Source of the DNA: Scleromitrula shiraiana
Lineage: Eukaryota > Ascomycota > Leotiomycetes > Helotiales > Sclerotiniaceae
NCBI GenBank assembly: GCA_028455995.1
Contig: JABELC010000004.1
Coordinates: 930,001 to 994,000 of the forward strand
DNA: 64,000 nucleotides
Direction: 5' to 3'
The notes below the pieces were generated by a model that saw only the letters and a program-made list of their open reading frames with translations, ran no database searches and was not told the DNA's origin. Shown in pieces: positions 32,860-45,677 of this stretch. Position numbers and translations under genes: made by a program. Position 1 is the stretch's first letter. Every line of letters begins with the position of its first letter.

Positions 32860-35800
32860 ATGCCTATAATCAATGTTGGACCGAGCTCTGCCCTGGAGTT
32901 GCAACGAATTGCAGATGTTATGGCTAAGTCAAGAAAAGTTGTGGTTATAACAGGGGCTGGCATAAGCACAAATTGCGGAATTCCTGTATGCCTCAAGTTA
33001 ATTATCTATTTAGCTCTATAATTCATCAGCTGATATGATTAATAGGACTTCCGATCTGAGAACGGACTCTATTCTATGATTCAAGCGCAATATGATGCTG
33101 CATTACACAATCCACCTTGGGAATCATCGTATTCGAATGATCTTGATATTGATGATCGCCCCAAGAAAAAGAGACGTGTTACCGATCGCTGGTATTTTGA
33201 ACTTGTTAGAGCCGATGGCTCAAAGGTTGAATCACCTCCCGATGAGCCATCTGAACAATCACAATCCTCAAAGGAAACTTCAGTTCAACCAGAATCATGT
33301 ACTCAGCGATGTCCATCTCCGCCCAGAAGACGTTCACGTAGACATATGTCTTCCGAGCAAAGTGCGTCTGCTGACCAACCAGAGCTCGAATCAGAAAGTT
33401 CTAGCATAGGAGAAAAACCCTCACAACAATTGTTACGAGAGTCAAGTGAATATGCCGCTCAATGTTCACCGGAGGTTTCTCAAGTGCCCGAGGATGAGAA
33501 TGCACTTGAACAGAAACCGATCAATTCTCGACGTTCTTTGAGATCCGATCCCGCTTTATTTGTTCCTGACAGTCAAAACAATCCAACAACAAGGATCCGC
33601 TCGAGTGTTGAACGTTCTCACTCTCCACGCCTCAGATCCCACGTTCAACGATCAGCATCGAACGCCAATTTCACATCCCAAAACGCGTCAGATATTCCCA
33701 CTCAGCCAGCACCAGATACTAACGACTCACGTAGAGTTTCTGAGATGATTCCCATTGAAATCTCTGCTAATTCCGTTCCTCCGAGCAGACCTTCGTCAAG
33801 GCAATCATCAAGATCTCAATCCGTCATATTACCTCCTCCAAGAAATCCAGCTCTATCGAGGAGATCTTCAAGACGAGTTACGACGTCTGGAGATTCAAAA
33901 ACCAACATTCCTTCTGATATCACGATCGAAAGCACATCCTCTGCAACTAGCTCTGCTCCAACAAGTTCGTCTAGTGAATGCAATACAAAACGCAATCTTT
34001 TGAGCGAAGCTAGTTCCATCACAACAGCTTCCGAGACAGACGAACCCCCTTCACAATCTTCACAATCCTCTACCAACACATCTCGATCACTTCCAAACTT
34101 GAAAGGAAAGGATCTGTTCGACTCGGTAATCTGGTCGGATCCTTTCTCCACATCTATATTTTATATGTTCATCTCCAGTTTTAGGAAGAAAATATATAAC
34201 GATGTCAAATCTACTACTCACACCCACAAATTTATTCGTGCTCTGAGAGACAACGGTCGACTTGTCCGAAACTACACCCAAAACATTGACTGCCTAGAGG
34301 AGCGTGAAGGCCTCAGTACAGACTTGGAACTTGGAGCTGGCGATCGAACTCGTTTTCAAACAAGAACCCAAGGTAGATCTCTCCCAGGTGGAGGAGAAAA
34401 AGATACCCCTCTTGGAACAGGAGTCGAATGTGTATTACTACACGGATCACTCCGGATGTTACGATGTGGGGTATGCTCAAAACTCTCCAGCTGGGACGAA
34501 GCCGATCGAGAATCTACTACCATGTCTGGGTCTGCCCCCGATTGTCCTTCCTGCATCTCTAGTTCGTTATCCCGACAAGATAAAGGAAGAAGAGGCTTGG
34601 CCGTTGGTAGGTTAAGACCAGATATTGTTCTTTATGGAGAAGATCATCCTAACGCGAATCTTGTTGGCCCACTAATAGTCCATGACTTAAAGCTGGGACC
34701 AGATGTTTTGTTAATTCTTGGCACAAGTTTACGAGTTTTTGGTCTAAAGAGAATGGTCAGAGAATTTGCGCAGGCTGTTCATGCAAAGGGCGGTACCGTA
34801 ATTTTTGTTAATCAAACAAAACCTTCGGAAAGTATATGGGGTGATGTTATTGATTATTGGGTGGAGTGGGATTGTGATGCATGGGTTCTTGATCTGAAGA
34901 AGAGACGTAGCGATGTTTGGTTACCACCGGGAAATGCACCTTCTGACAGCAAGGCCGATAATCGAACAATCAAACCGAGGAAATCTACCAACTCGGATAA
35001 CAAACCACCATATCGGCCTCAAGCTTGTCGAGATGACAAGCTTAATAGTGTGCATTTCACACTCAAAATTCTCGATCTATTACGCAATCTTAAAGATGAA
35101 GATGGGAATGAATCAAATCGACCTATATACTGGCCGGCTTGGCCTAGTAAAAAGCCTCACAGAGCTTCTACTGGTCAAATACCAGATGTCGCACGAACAT
35201 TTCAAAAATCTCGAGCATCTCAAATTCCCATCAGAGCTTCTCGCAAATCTCTCCCTCAATCATCAAATTCAAGATCAAGATTAACAGCACACGCCTCATT
35301 TGTCTATAAAAAGCCGATTAGAAAGTCAAATCAACGATCTAAAACTACATCTACCACCCACAATTCAAAACAAGACACCTCTTATCACAAAGAAGGCAAC
35401 CATAATTCAAACACGAACCGCATGTTTCTCCTCAACAAAATCTGGCATGAAGTTCAAAAGAAAACTAACTACCAACTCTCAAGTCGGACATATGAAGAAT
35501 TGACGAAACGCATCCCTCTTAGTGAATTGGCAGCAAGTATACCGGGGAATAGGGTTGGTTATAAGAGGTCTTTTGAAGATGTGGGGATTGAGGGAGGGGT
35601 GAAGGGGAACGGGTTTACCGTTCTGAGGGGGTTGGAGGGGATGGGATTGGGTAGTTTACCTCCGGGTGGAGCACCGGAATTGCGGGGAAAGGGGAAAGAG
35701 AAGGGAAAAGGGAAGGAGAGAGGGGAGCGTGATGAGGCTAGTAGTTCACCACAAAGTACCATACAGGTTGATACTCGTGTTCAGGTTGTTATTGAGGGGA

Positions 35801-35988
35801 AATCTACACAAGCACCTGTACCGGTGCCGAATCATACGTATGGTACGAGAAGTAAACGTGGAACTGGGGTTGGGTTTAGGACGGAAGGATTAGAGGATAC
35901 AGTTACCGTGGATGCGGATGTGAATATGAGTGGGAAGAGGAAACGGGGAGATAGAATGAGTATTGATGCTGTTTGTAATGTTACTTGA
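32860..35988 (+). CDS. Sirtuin deacetylase, Hst3/Hst4-like
   Basis: Two exons, 32860-32985 and 33046-35988, give 1022 residues. NAD-binding GAGIS is at 32-36 and, across the intron, GIPDFRS at 40-46. TQNID lies at 453-457, the catalytic His is 508 (LLHGS), and a zinc ribbon uses Cys516, 519, 542 and 545. RPDIVLYGED, GTSLRVFGLK and VIFVNQTKP complete the Rossmann fold. Between DFRS and the next conserved block at about 394 sits a Ser/Pro/Arg-rich insertion of roughly 340 residues. Another disordered tail of some 380 residues follows the catalytic core, with a basic GKGKEKGKGKERGE run near 875. Hst3/Hst4 in yeasts remove acetyl from histone H3 Lys56; that role is inferred from the DFRS-ENGLY and TQNIDCLE context. 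Likely nuclear, since basic clusters (PKKKRR near 67) fit a nuclear signal. Confidence 0.9.
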
Positions 35989-36798
35989 TCATTACTTAAC
36001 TTATCTTATCTAGCAAGGGGGGTTCAAGCTCACGATGGATGGATGTCTACGAAATGGAATGAAATTGCTGGGATGGGAGTCATGTGTTAGAGACTGGATT
36101 GATAGGTTAGTTGGTTAGTATTGTTTGTTTGTTTGTTTGTGCATAGATACCATATAGTGTAGCATACATACATACTTCCATCTACCCACTCACTCACTGG
36201 TGAAGTTCCTACTATATTTATACTGCCTCTTATTTTGATATCGTACATATGTATGAGCATAGTTCAAGCGGGAGTTATTATACGTCGATCTGAGCCAAAG
36301 CTGGCTAAAAAGATTTTAGTTCAACAATATAGACTTACTTGTTGATAAACTCTTCCACCACAAATCACTTATTTATTATCTGTATAAAGTAAGGTTATAT
36401 ATCCATAATCCTACCTAGTAATCATTTGAGTGGTGTTTCCTGCGTATATTATAATGATTTTATCTACTATTCACTTAAACTTATCGTATATCGAGCTGCC
36501 ACATGGCACTACAGCAGCTTTCACCAGAACATGCATGAGATTCGCAATTCTGCAAGTTTGTGGAGAAGCTTGCCGGTGTTTCATTGTATTGTGTCTTGAT
36601 TCCCATTATGCGGGTATTAATAACTGACTACTCTAGTAGGTTTACAGTACAATCCCCGACATATTTCCTGCTAGACCTCGTCTAACTATCGTACAGATTC
36701 CACTTGCCGCCTACCCCCCCAAAAATAACAACTTCCTACAATCACGCTTTCCTTACACCTCGCATCAGATTGCCGGAAATATAATATACCTCCCAGAG
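35989..36798. other. Spacer without a supported gene
   Basis: 3' flank of the sirtuin gene, with a short GTTT repeat at 36120-36140. No coding remnant of the HET gene is visible upstream of 36799. Confidence 0.5.
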
Positions 36799-37335
36799 AT
36801 GCATCTCTCAAACGTCCATATCCACCGCCTCAAACAATTCACTAACCATCCTGTCCCTCCCTACGCAATCCTGTCACGTACCTGGATATCTTCATCTGAA
36901 GAAGTACTATTCCAAGATCTTCACTCCCCTGACTCATCATTTTCATTATCATACAAATCTACGAAAGGCTATTTAAAGTTGATTGGATGTTTTCGCCAGG
37001 CGATTGTAGATGGGTATGAGCGGGTTTGGGCGGATTGTTGTTGTATTGATATACGAGGGACACCGGATTCAGATGAAGTAGCGGTGATGGCGAAAGCAGA
37101 GGTAATGGAATAGAAGAAGCGATCCATAGTGCGCTCGCTTGGTATAGGGAAGCGGAAGCTTGTTGCGTTTATTTGGGGGATGTAGCTTCTTGGGATTTAG
37201 GGAATGGGGATTGTGCTAGGGGTGTGTATAGGGAAGGATCGAAGTTCGGGGAAAGTAAATCGTGGATCGGTGGGTGGACGTTGCAGGAGTTGTTGGCACT
37301 GAGATGATCTTTCAATTCTGCAATACTATATATCC
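36799..37335 (+). pseudogene. HET-domain protein relic
   Basis: Encodes the front of a heterokaryon-incompatibility (HET) domain in pieces. Frame one from 36799: VPPYAILSRTWISSSEEVLF, KGYLKLIGCFRQAIVDGYER, VWADCCCIDIRG; these match the family (YAILSHTW, GYxKIxxCCxQA, VWIDTCCID). It stops at 37111-37113. One base over, from about 37095, the domain resumes: EEAIHSALAWYREAEACCVY then WIGGWTLQELLALR and a stop. Beyond that a third frame reads MIFQFCN, matching the usual EMIFFNS. Two frameshifts and the absence of the rest of the protein show a dead copy. HET genes mediate non-self recognition between fungal strains and are numerous and variable. Confidence 0.85.
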
Positions 37336-37371
37336 ATCTAATCACATCCCACCCACCTATAACCCTCTCAT

Positions 37372-37409
37372 ATCCAATCCATTCCAATCCAATCCAATCC
37401 AATCCAATC
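37372..37409. repeat. Pentanucleotide microsatellite (AATCC)n
   Basis: About seven tandem units of AATCC, one of them interrupted. Confidence 0.9.
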
Positions 37410-37805
37410 TCCCCAACCAAAACCCATGACAACTAACATTGTATCCCATGAAAACTAGCCTGCAAAACTAACAATTATTAATATCTAATATCTAATATCT
37501 AATAGAATCACATTCATCATTGCATCCTTGCATCATTCTCTATCCTTCATCAACATCAACATCATACCATCCCTACCATACCATACCATCCCATACCGAA
37601 AGTCCAAAATCCCACCATACGGTTCTATAACCATGCCAGCCATAAACGACCCCATACATACATACATATCCTTCAAAAATCCATAAGTTATAACAATTTC
37701 CCAATATATTCAGGACCCGAATCATAGGTAGATGATATAGATTCGATTCGATTCATGATCAAGGAAATAGATATTTATTTGTATTTCAAATTAGTTGAAT
37801 TTGTG

Positions 37806-37868
37806 AAAAGGGGTGGAGAGGAGAGGATAGAAGAGGAGAGAAGAGAAGAGAAGAGGAGAGAAGGGGAA
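37806..37868. repeat. Polypurine GA-rich tract
   Basis: About 60 bp nearly free of pyrimidines on this strand (AGAGGAGAG-type units with a few T), a candidate for unusual DNA structure. Confidence 0.8.
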
Positions 37869-38690
37869 ATAATGGACATTACTCGTACTTGGTTGGTTAT
37901 TTCTTAGTCGACTTTTATCTCTCTCGCAATCCTCTGTCCGCTCTCTTTCTTCTTATATTTACTTACCTAGCTAGCTAGCTACCTACTATCATATCAAAGT
38001 ATATGACTATTCACTATGCATAATCTATTAATCAATCACTTCGAATAGATATGAATATAAACTTGTATTCATAAATTTATCTCTTTATTTTCTCGTTTCC
38101 TCTCATCTTGTGAATCCCGTTGTACTCTCCTTTTCCTCTCCTCTCTCGCCTATTTGTTCTCCCAGTAAAATCATATTTCTCTTGTATCTCTCCCATTTCC
38201 CCTCTTCTCATCTCCTCCTATCAACCAACAGAATCTTATAACCAGCCAATCAGTTATACCTGCCCATTCATCGATCGAATCCCTTTCCCCCCAAATGCAT
38301 TCTTCCTCATCATAACAATATAATAGATATTTTTCGGTTCCTTTCCCTTCTTCCCATCGAATCGCCCCCCATGCATAAATGTTATCTCATCTCATTCCAT
38401 CCCAAGACCGAACCAATAGGTTTTGATCCCTAGCTATCGTAACTGGGCAAGAACTTCCATGCTAACGCATCTGTATTGTATGTAATGTACCAATGGTATT
38501 GTAATCAGTACCCGACCAACAAGTAAACCTCTTTTCAATCATAAGATTTTTTCGAATCGTCAAATATTCGTAAACAACGAAATAAAAAAAGTAAGAAATT
38601 TCAATGTCGATAGATAGGTAAATTGAGAGAAAAGACAAGTTAAAAAAAAGAGAAGAGCAAAAAACAAAACCAAAAATAAACCCCATCTCA

Positions 38691-41284
38691 TCATTCAAGT
38701 AAGAGTAATTCAACATCCAATCCAATGGAACGCATAAAAAGGTTAACATTTGCCAGACGTTGTGAAGACATGGCAGGAGGTAAAGTCTTTGCAAGTCCCA
38801 CCGTCTCCATAACACGGTCCTTAACGGCCATAACAAGACGTTGTTGTTGCTCTGGACTTGCACCGATACCAATTGCGGCCAAGAATTGCCAGACGTATAC
38901 ATCTTCACCGGTGTTGACTGTACCGGGGAAGATATCAGGGAGAGTTGGCTCGAGTGCATCGAATAGTGCGTTGTAGGTGGATAACCTGGATTATGTTAGA
39001 TAGATCGATTATAGAAACTCAAGATTAGACTTACCAATCATTCCAACTGCGTTCATCGACATTCTCGGCTTGTTTAGTAAGTTCGGCTCGACTCAAAATC
39101 ATAGTTAGCATGCTAACACCAATTCTAGTTCGAGCAATTAAGTCGACATTAAGACCAAGGATAAGGCCTAAAACACCAGTTGTGATTTCGAATTCTGCCT
39201 CATTGAGGAATCCAAATAGACTTGGCATAACCACAGCTGAGAAAAGTTCAACCTTTTCTCGAATCTCCGCACTGAGTTGAATTTCTCCAGGTTGAAGAAT
39301 GGCGGATCTAACAACATCGAGTTTATCGAGATGAAGAACAATCATAGTTAAGATGGTAGTTCGTTGTTCATGAGTGATATGTCTGAAGACTCGGGGAATT
39401 GCTTTCTTGCCCTTGGCGAAAGAAAGGAAGGCAATAAATGGATGAGTGGTGGTTGCACCAATTGGTTCATGAACCTTCAATTGTCGCCATAGTTGCCTGT
39501 TCAAAAATTCCTCTCTTTCATGCCAATCCATGTTCAGACCAGCAAGTTTTGGGTTAATCTCATCAGGAAGCATTGGCCTAGGTTTAGCACGTTCGTGATC
39601 TTCCATTTCCATCAATGTACTGTAGACATTTTCGATATCAGTCAAGACAGTCTTTCGATCACCGCCACTAACACCTGCTAGATGAGATTTGTTAAGACGT
39701 GGAGAACTTCCAGGTCTCGTTTCATGACTGTCGTTACGTCTGATGTTAAGAAGTGGTTTTGGAGTTTTTGCGTTACTGAATGAAATCTTTCCAAGACTTC
39801 CCTCAATTACCAGCTGTTTGTTCTTTGGCTTATTCTTTGCTGCCTCAACAGCTCTTTGAACTTGTTGTTCCATACGTTGTACATGATTATCACCACCACG
39901 AGCTTGCCTGCGCATACCACCTTGACGGTTACCGGTTTGGAATAGGTAGGTTTGCGCAAAGTTACTCAAAGGTTGATTGGGGTTTTGACGTGGTCCTCCT
40001 CGGATTTGGCTGTGGACTTGGTAATAGAAATCCTCGGAAAGTGAGGAATCTGTACCGTGTTCATTTGGGTTTCCAGTGGCAGTAACAAGTTGCTGAAGTT
40101 GAATGCGAGTAATGAAGTTCTTGTCCTGAGGAGTCATCAAACCATTATCCTTTGACAACAAAAATATTTTATGATTTCGTTTGGCACGTTTAGCATCTTC
40201 CAACAAAAATGCAGCCCTCTCTTCCTCGGAAAGATTGACCAACTGTTGTGGATGAGTGATAACATGACGATTTCCAGAAGGATGCATTTGATGATGACCA
40301 CGATGCGCGACTTGAGGTAGACCTGGGAATCTATTCATGTTTTGCATGGTATGTGGCTGAGATGGAGCAGTTGGAATGTGTGCTTGAGTGGTCGGAGGCT
40401 GTGGGCGTTGCAATATATGCATTGGTTGATCAGGAATTTGACGGTGTTCAACTGGAGGAGGTCCACTAGTGACCGGGAATTGCTGTTGTTGCGGTACCTG
40501 CTGGTGAAAACTTTGATATTGTTGAGGAGGAGGTTGTGAGTATTGCGGTTGCATTGGCTGCATAGGTTGTTGTTGAACTGATGCTTGAGGTTGAGCTGGT
40601 TTCTTAGCCTGAGCTCTCATTGCTGCTTCAACTTCTTCCAAACTCATCATCTTTCGACCACCTGTAGGTATGCTTGATGTAGGAGGAGCCATGGTTGCAG
40701 GAGCTTGCTGTTGTTGCTTTTTTGGTGCTACACCCCATAAACTAGCATCAACTTGCATATCAGGTATATATTCTGGATCTTGGTATCGTTCATATCCGGA
40801 TCTAGCAGGTTTTGCGTAAGATTGTTGAGAAAAGGTTGAAGTAGTTGGAGCGATCCTAGATACTACTGGCTGTTGTCTGGAATATCGAAGTTGTTCCTCG
40901 TTTATAGCATCGGAAACTTTTGCTGTTTGTCCAAAAAAATCAAAATCCTTTCCAACTGATTGAGTCGTTGTAGCTTCCCCACTACCGCCACCGAAAGTAT
41001 CGTCGTTAAAATCATCTCCTGTCTCATCAAGTTGATCTCCTAAGCCATCATATGTATCTTCGAAATCGAGTCTATGGTACAAATTTGTAAGTAAGTGAGA
41101 TTCACAGATTCGCAGGAGTGAATTTAGAGAAAGTTGTAGATCCAACTTACGCATCATCATCGTCATCATTAGTTGGTCTAGAAAGACCAGCAAATGGATC
41201 AGAAACTTGTGCAAAACCTGGAGCAGCAGTATTATGTCCTCTTTCTCGAGGAGGTTGAGTTGGGTCGAATCCAAAGAACGACAT
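38691..41284 (-). CDS. PAT1: Pat1-type mRNA decapping activator
   Basis: Three exons, 41284-41151, 41071-39035 and 38985-38691, give 821 residues. Pat1 bridges the Lsm1-7 ring, Dhh1 and the decapping enzyme in cytoplasmic P-bodies. The N-terminus MSFFGFDPTQPPRERGH is conserved-looking, followed by an acidic patch (NDDDDDA) and FEDTYDGLGDQLDETGDDFN. The middle third is Gln/Pro-rich (PQYSQPPPQQYQSFHQQ). Then come RAKRNHKIFLLSKDNGLMT, the LMTPQDKNFI and DFYYQVHSQIRGGP segments, and LVIEGSLGKISFSNAKTPKP. The helical C-terminal domain follows (LNMDWHEREEFLNRQLWRQL, FRHITHEQRTTILTMIVLHL). All splice sites are GT-AG. The 2.3-kb upstream spacer is unusually long for a promoter here. Confidence 0.93.
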
Positions 41285-41571
41285 TTTTATAAAAATTGTA
41301 ATATTAAAGGAATTTTATATCCATTAATAGAAAAATGGGGGGAAATTTCAAGAGAAATCTTAGATGGTATTTTACAATCTCAAGATTGAATTTTTTTGGT
41401 TGGAAAGAATTTAGAAAAGGTGAGAATGATACAATTTTATCAAATTGTATTGATGAAGACAAAATTGATTGTGAGAAGTTTTTTTGAATAAGAAAAGTAA
41501 TAAGAACCAAATGTGAAGAGGGTTTTTTATGTTTTTTTTATTTTTTATTTTTTTGGTTGTTTTTAAAAGTT

Positions 41572-41602
41572 GTGTTGTTGTTGTTGTTGTTGTTGGTGGT
41601 GT
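41572..41602. repeat. Trinucleotide microsatellite (TTG)n
   Basis: Seven or more TTG/GTT units, continuing into TGG variants. Confidence 0.9.
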
Positions 41603-43031
41603 TGGGATAGAATTTTGAGGTAGAATTATTATTAAGAGTTGTTGATTCGGAAGGTGGAGGAGGGGAGGGGGAGGGGAGTAGGAGAGGGAGGGACGGACAC
41701 CTGTAATAATAATAATTCTGTACTACTTTGCGCTCCGCTCTTCTGGGTTAGCTAGGCTTTAGCTCAACTCAAGCTGTCACTGATCATGAATGACTTATTA
41801 TTATTATTATAATAAAACAAAGCTTGAGCTATCCTATCTCAAATTTCTGGATGAAACTGGTGAATTCATATAGATATAGATATATATATATTAATTTGTT
41901 GGCAAGCATTTAATGAAAAGAACACCCGGAAGAAATCAATTGGAGAGGATATACGAATTAATGTAGAGCCTCAATATCAAGAACAGTAAGGTTACGTATG
42001 TACTGGCAGGAAGTAGTGACTTTGAATTCTTTGTTACTATTCTCCAAAGCTATCTTATCACGTGCTTGTCTATATGGATGTATGTATGTTGAATGAAAAT
42101 TGACATAACAATGGGACAAATCCTCTCTTGAGCTTTCATGGCATCATTATATATTATTATTTAAAGTTCTATTAAATCAGTAGCCTCGCCTCGTCTCAAA
42201 ACTGATCGTCGTTGCCTTGCCATCTTCCATGAACAGCCTCGTCTTTAATCTTTATTAATCTTTACTATCAGTTCATTTTATTTGATTACAATATCAAATT
42301 ATTGGCTTAATTAATAAATTGTGGTTTATCCCATCCTAACCTTGAATATCCTCAAACTCACTCAATAAGGATAAGGCTGATTGATCATATATAAGATTAC
42401 AAAAAAACAAAAAAAAAGGACCTCAATCCAAGCCAATAAAACCTCTCTCTTTGATGATCAAAGAGAAGAGGCAATCTGGATATCCAGATTCCCCTATCTT
42501 CAGAAAAGGGAAAAGAACTCGAACAGTCGAAATCCTCTTTCTTCTCTTAGAGTATCCCTTGCGTAAAGCTCGTTAGAGATAGATTATTATAATATTATAA
42601 TATTATAATTAGAATTAATATATTAATGATATACCTTTTTTGAATTCTTTTATTTTTCTTAGATTAATTAGTACATACTATATATACATATACGAATAAA
42701 GATAAAATCAAACTAAAAACCTTCTTTATTCATACATGTCCAGATGTCCAGATGTCTAGATTGTATTATGAATGTACTGAATAGGAAATCTGTATATACT
42801 GACTGTACTGTAGAGAATTGAGATAAATACTAAGAGACTAATATATTACATATATACAAGAAAAATATATTACATATATACAAGAAAAACCCCCGATTAT
42901 CCCTTCATTTTGATCCTAATAATATCAATCCATCCGTCTATACGAAGTATATAATGGGATTTATCTATTCTTTTCTCTCTCATCTCTAACCCAACATTTT
43001 CTCTCATTCTCACTCTTTCTTGAATCTACAA

Positions 43032-43095
43032 TATCGTATCGTATCGTATCGTATCGTATCGTACCGTATCGTATCGTATCATATCGTATCGTATC
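43032..43095. repeat. Pentanucleotide microsatellite (ATCGT)n
   Basis: About twelve units of ATCGT over 64 bp with two single-base variants. Confidence 0.95.
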
Positions 43096-43571
43096 CTCTT
43101 GAGAACGATCGAATTCGAGATCTTCTCCCTACGTGTATACATACCCAACTCCACCCTTTTTTGCCCATAATTTATTTCATAATCCTTCCTTCAATTCAAT
43201 TCAATCCTTTCTTTAAACATCTTACTTACATATTCATCTTCTCCCCTCAATTAATTGGGTTAAGCGAAGAATTATACTTTTATTTTCTTCTTTCATTCCA
43301 ATCGATAAAACTATATATCTACTCCTTGGTTTGAGCTAATTAATTAATTTATTAATTATTATTAATTATTATTATTAGTTATTGTTTAGTTCTGTTCTAA
43401 ATTCTAACCTTCTTTTAATAATACCGAGTGCTCGACTAGAACTGCGTACTTGAACTTGACGTATCCGTCTCGTATCGGCCGCTTCTTCCACCACACCCCC
43501 CTTCTCCCTTCGCCCATTTCTCATATTTCCCATATTTCCCTTCCTATTTCGTGTCCAGTTGATTAGGACGA

Positions 43572-45261
43572 ATGGTTTTACAAGAGAAAGAAGAGGATAA
43601 GAAGGGAAGCATCATTGTCGAAAATTCTCATACAATCAATTCCAATTCCAATTCCAATTCCAATTCCAATTCCAATTCGGATTCGGATTCGGATTCTGGT
43701 TCTTCAATTAATTCATCTTTCAATATGGCTACAGGTACAGCCAGATATTTGAGATATATTCTCTTTGCCTTCTTCGTAAGTTGATCATGTTATCTACTAT
43801 TTTGTTTTGTTGGTTTATTTGTTGGTTTTTTGACATTTTACCCCAATATCTGTTATGATTATCAATACTACCTTGGCACTCAACTTAACTTAACTTACAC
43901 ATCTCTCTTCCTCCTATTTCTAGGGTCTCACCGTCGTTTACTTCATTTCATCATCATCAACTCGCGAAAGATTATCAAGTCCAGGAGCAATTCTCGACAA
44001 CCTCCCCCATAAAGCCGGCTCAACAACTCAACATGAAGCAACCACCTCACCAGCCGCCACCTCCCCAAACACTCATTCCCTACCCCCCGCGACCATCCCC
44101 GGTGAAAGAATGAACGCGACCTTCGTAACATTGGCACGAAACTCCGATATCTGGGAAATCGCACGATCAATACGTCAAGTCGAAGATAGATTTAATAAGA
44201 AGTTTCATTACGATTGGGTATTCTTAAACGACAAACCATTCGATGCTACATTCAAGAAAGTTACCACCTCCCTTGTATCAGGAACTACTCATTATGGCGA
44301 GATTCCCACCAAACATTGGTCCTTCCCCGACCACATCGATACCGATAGAGCACGCAAAGTGCGCGAAGACATGGCACAGCGTAAAATTATCTACGGAGAC
44401 TCCGTCAGCTACCGCCACATGTGTAGATTTGAGAGTGGATTCTTCTTCCAACAGGAATTGATGTTGAATTACGAATGGTATTGGAGAGTGGAGCCAAGTA
44501 TCGAATTATTCTGCGATATCGATTATGATGCGTTCAAATTCATGGCGGATAATGGGAAGAAATATAGTTTTGTTCTTAGTCTTTATGAATATGTTGAGAC
44601 TATTCCTACGCTTTGGGATAGTGTCAAGAAGTTTATGAAGAATCATCCGGAACACATTGTTGAGGGGAACTCGATGGGTTTCTTGAGTGATGATGGCGGT
44701 GATACTTATAATCATTGTCACATGGTAAGTTTTCTCTCTATATCCATCTATCCATCCCTCTATCCATTATACCCCCCTTTCCACCTATATACAACCAAAC
44801 TCACTCCTCCCCCCAGTGGTCCAACTTCGAAATCGGCAACCTCAACTGGCTCCGCTCGAAAGCCTACACCGACTACTTCGAGCAACTCGACCAAGACGGA
44901 GGATTCTTTTACGAGAGATGGGGAGATGCCCCCGTTCATTCTATCGCCGCTGGTTTGTTGTTAAAGAAAGAGGAAATTCATTTCTTTAATGATATTGCTT
45001 ACTATCATGTTCCATTTACGCATTGTCCGACGGGCGAGAAGACAAGATTGGATTTGAAATGTCATTGTAATCCTAAGGATAACTTTGATTGGAAGGGCTA
45101 TTCTTGTATGTTCTTTTTTTTCCGCTTCTTTTTTTGGTGGAAACTTTGAAACTGGCTCGTTTTGATCTCACTTACTAACTTAAATACAAATAGGCACATC
45201 CAGGTTCTTCGAACTTAACGGAATGGAAAAACCAGAGGGTTATGAGAATCAACAGGACTAA
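43572..45261 (+). CDS. Alpha-1,2-mannosyltransferase, GT15 (Kre2/Mnt1-like)
   Basis: Four exons, 43572-43775, 43924-44724, 44817-45105 and 45194-45261. The first ATG gives 453 residues; the ATG at 43725 (MATGTARYLRY) gives 402 and may be the better start, because the added 51 residues are mostly an Asn-Ser/Asp-Ser repeat encoded by a DNA hexamer array. Topology is Golgi type II: a short tail, one signal anchor (YILFAFFGLTVVYFI, spanning intron 1), a stem, then the catalytic domain. Family signatures are ARNSDIWEIARSIRQVEDRF, HYDWVFLNDKPF, YRHMCRFESGFFF, WYWRVEPSIELFCDIDYD, FVLSLYEYVETIPTLW and DGGDTYNHCHM-WSNFEIGNLNW. The enzyme adds alpha-1,2-mannose from GDP-mannose to O- and N-glycans of cell-wall proteins. 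Confidence 0.95.
43639..43697 (+). repeat. In-frame hexanucleotide array (AATTCC to GATTCG)
   Basis: Tandem hexamers AATTCC grading into GATTCG, translated as Asn-Ser then Asp-Ser dipeptides if the first ATG of the mannosyltransferase gene is used. Confidence 0.85.
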
Positions 45262-45614
45262 TTGGTTGATTTTCAGGGTTTCTGCTTCCATGTGCGGCTT
45301 ACTTACTTGCTTTCTTACTTTTACCCATTTTACCCTCATTCGTTCATTCTTCCGTGGGAAGTACAGCAAAGTATAGTATGGGCGCATTATTCTTTTTCAA
45401 AAATAGGTGGTTTGGAGGACAAGAAATGGAGAATAGAATGAGGGGATGAAGGGATGAAGGGATGAATGGAAAGAAGGCGGGCTGGCTGGCTGGCGGGACT
45501 TGACTTAAATACCATATCTGGCATGATAGAATCGATCCATAGGCAAGGATGGACAGGATAGGCAGGCGTTGGTGCGATGACTATTTAAAACTGAAAATAA
45601 AAAGATTCAATGGG

Positions 45615-45677
45615 AATGGTGATGGTGATGGTGATGGTGATGGTGATGGTGATGGTGATGGTGATGGTGATGAGGAT
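45615..45677. repeat. Hexanucleotide microsatellite (GATGGT)n
   Basis: About nine copies of GATGGT, ending in GATGAG variants. Confidence 0.95.

Larger units (their letters stand above)
37336..38690. other. 1.4-kb repeat-rich spacer
   Basis: Contains an AATCC array and a polypurine run listed separately, then pyrimidine-rich 3' flank of the pat1 gene. No gene is supported. Confidence 0.5.
41285..43571. other. 2.3-kb spacer between divergent genes
   Basis: Promoters for pat1 (left) and the mannosyltransferase gene (right). It holds T-rich runs at 41528-41570, AT-rich simple sequence at 42585-42720 and a tandem duplicate near 42840-42890 (ATATTACATATATACAAGAA twice). No gene is supported. Confidence 0.5.

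Noticed and set aside
36430..36627. 65-codon plus frame before the HET relic
   Set aside because: It shows no HET or other recognisable sequence and no splice link to 36799.
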